From: Candidatus Lachnoclostridium stercoravium
Lineage (GTDB): Bacteria > Bacillota > Clostridia > Lachnospirales > Lachnospiraceae
NCBI GenBank assembly: GCA_019118365.1
Contig: DWZA01000002.1
Span: 1-47,938 of the forward strand
Direction: 5' to 3'
Length of the DNA stretch: 47,938 bases
Part shown: piece by piece, positions 46,980-47,938 of the stretch
Layout: each line of letters starts with the position of its first letter
Numbering within the stretch: the first letter of the stretch is position 1
Notes under the pieces: generated by a model
What the model was told of the DNA's origin: nothing
The model's database searches: none
What the model saw: only the letters and a program-made list of their open reading frames with translations
Made by a program: the position numbers and the translations under genes

Positions 46980-47714
46980 CTATACCGCTATGACCTGGTT
47001 CATCAAAGCGTTTGTATCCAGCCCCTGATCGGAAGTGAATACAGCGATCATCTCTACATTGCCGCCGTTTATCCTGGCATATACAAAACATTTATTATGT
47101 CCGGCCTCATCCGTCACATTAAACTCATAGAGATTCCAGTTCCCCGTATTCAAGGTCTGAACAGATTTTACAGTGTAAGACTGGCCTATCGCTTCAACGA
47201 TCGACTCGTCCAGGCTGGCATCTAAAACGGCAGACACCAGATTTCCATAGGCCGACGGATCCTGTATAGCAGCCACGACTTCCGGAGGCAGCTGCACAGT
47301 AGCAGCGCCGATAAACGTCGCGCCGTCCAGAGATGCCAGCGCCACCTGTCCCTCACCGCTTTCTGCAAGATATCCGTCCGGGACCAGCACCCGGAACGTT
47401 CCCAGGGTATACTCGGACTGAGTCTGGGAGGTCTGGCTCTCTCCCGCTGTTTCCGACTGTCCGCCGCCTGTCCAGGCTCCGGAAGCATCCACATAATAGC
47501 CGTCCGGAGTGAGGGTATCCGCCAGCATATAGCCGTCTTCTGCAAAATAATACCATACGCCGTCGATCTCCTGCCAGCAGTTTCTGGGGTAATCGCCTCC
47601 GCCATTGTCATACCACCATCCAACCGTATCCTGCTGCCACTGACCGGCAAAAGAACTGAACGACGATAAAGCGCAGAAAGCCAGCGTAACCGCCATCAAC
47701 TGTAATTTTCTCAT
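46980..47714 (-). CDS. Secreted protein with wall-binding repeat near the N-terminus
   Basis: This is an exported protein of about 244 residues. It has a signal peptide (MRKLQLMAVTLAFCALSSF, cut near SFAGQ), one wall-binding repeat pair (WWYDNGG and WQEIDGVWYYFAEDGYMLADT), a Ser/Thr/Gln spacer (SETAGESQTSQTQSEY) and a C-terminal beta-rich domain of about 140 residues (FRVLVPDGYLAESGEGQVAL to the end) that I do not recognise. The ATG 47714 follows AAAGGGG. It resembles the 4999 protein only in its repeats. A surface role is likely; function is unknown. Confidence 0.82.
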   Translation of the reverse strand: MRKLQLMAVTLAFCALSSFSSFAGQWQQDTVGWWYDNGGGDYPRNCWQEIDGVWYYFAEDGYMLADTLTPDGYYVDASGAWTGGGQSETAGESQTSQTQSEYTLGTFRVLVPDGYLAESGEGQVALASLDGATFIGAATVQLPPEVVAAIQDPSAYGNLVSAVLDASLDESIVEAIGQSYTVKSVQTLNTGNWNLYEFNVTDEAGHNKCFVYARINGGNVEMIAVFTSDQGLDTNALMNQVIAV

Positions 47715-47746
47715 AACACATATCCCCTTTCCAATGCATTATCATA

Positions 47747-47808
47747 GGGCAAAATACCTTTTGCCCCTGCCATTTTAAGATACTGAGGTCAAAAGGTCTT
47801 TTGACCTC
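47747..47808. repeat. Two perfect palindromes upstream of the secreted protein gene
   Basis: GGGCAAAA-tacc-TTTTGCCC (47747-47766) and GAGGTCAAAAG-gt-CTTTTGACCTC (47785-47808) are perfect stems 19 nt apart. The first lies about 33 nt before the start codon, so it could be in the leader or an operator. The rest of the spacer to the window end (47809-47938) holds nothing I recognise. Confidence 0.75.
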
Positions 47809-47938
47809 TTTGATACCGGCTTGTTCCGTGCTCCGCACTCCCACAAGCCTCAAAAACATTCATAATCCGCTCATTTTTCTGCGAAAAATGGCTGCTTATT
47901 CATGTTTTTGGCGGGTCCCAAGATCGAAAATCCTCTTG

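Noticed and set aside
1-47938. tRNA, rRNA or tmRNA genes
   Set aside because: No cloverleaf-like or rRNA sequence was recognised on either strand by eye; a covariance scan would be needed to exclude them fully.
1-47938. Autonomous transposase, integrase or phage genes
   Set aside because: None of the protein frames resembles a transposase, recombinase or structural phage protein; mobile DNA is limited to non-coding elements.

Overview
The window looks like chromosome of an anaerobic Clostridia bacterium, most likely a gut Lachnospiraceae (Clostridium cluster XIVa type). The reasons are strong GGAGG-type ribosome sites, roughly even GC, genes packed in leftward runs, and a typical family set: RlmD with a long C-terminal tail, DUF1836, YerC/TrpR, an F420-ligase-like protein, YitT, CdaR/PucR, a Sel1/zinc-ribbon pair, DUF1847 and secreted proteins with WYYF wall-binding repeats. 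No rRNA, tRNA, CRISPR array, prophage or complete insertion sequence was seen.

Layout. 1-5 kb: partial rlmD, a small acidic membrane protein and pcrA (all minus). 5-11 kb: an export-type cluster of three minus genes (MMPL/RND protein, coiled-coil exported protein, secreted wall-binding protein) divergent from a TetR regulator. 11-19 kb: DUF1836, YerC, a Cof-type phosphatase, a small alarmone synthetase, an orphan solute-binding protein, a surface 5'-nucleotidase and an F420-ligase-like protein. 19-27 kb: YitT, two M20-type peptidases (one apparently starting at an AUA codon), a CdaR-type regulator, a D,D-carboxypeptidase and a membrane-anchored polysaccharide deacetylase. 27-31 kb: two tandem paralogous Sel1-repeat proteins. 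31.6-43.3 kb: a long leftward run holding metal and one-carbon genes: metF, the split-off MetH reactivation domain, metH, a phosphatase, znuACB-like zinc uptake, ktrB/ktrA potassium uptake, then two G3E (CobW) GTPases, one strongly His-rich. 43.5-47.9 kb: an EIIC-like permease, TrmH-type methyltransferase, DUF1847 and a secreted wall-binding protein.

The most striking non-genic feature is a set of short non-coding mobile elements. Two sequence families, full length about 155 bp, share the terminus GTAACAGTTCAG (with its inverse at the other end) and several copies are flanked by 8-bp target duplications: GATTATAC, ATACTATC and AACTGAAC are perfect, and two others are near-perfect. GTAA ends plus 8-bp duplications are hallmarks of the IS66 family, so these are probably IS66-driven MITEs. 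They sit at gene ends and promoters, supply stop codons or C-termini to neighbouring genes, and create false N-terminal extensions in open frames. Separate palindrome-rich intergenic regions (25.40-25.62 kb, 44.97-45.10 kb, 47.75-47.81 kb) are not explained by these elements; the first contains two tandem hairpins whose stems differ by compensatory changes.

Functional themes: zinc handling (ZnuACB, His-rich G3E GTPase, G3E-DUF1980 fusion) lies beside the zinc- and B12-dependent methionine synthase module. Envelope functions (wall-binding proteins, D,D-carboxypeptidase, deacetylase, 5'-nucleotidase) are scattered through the rest. Functions are assigned from recognised motifs only; no database search was possible.
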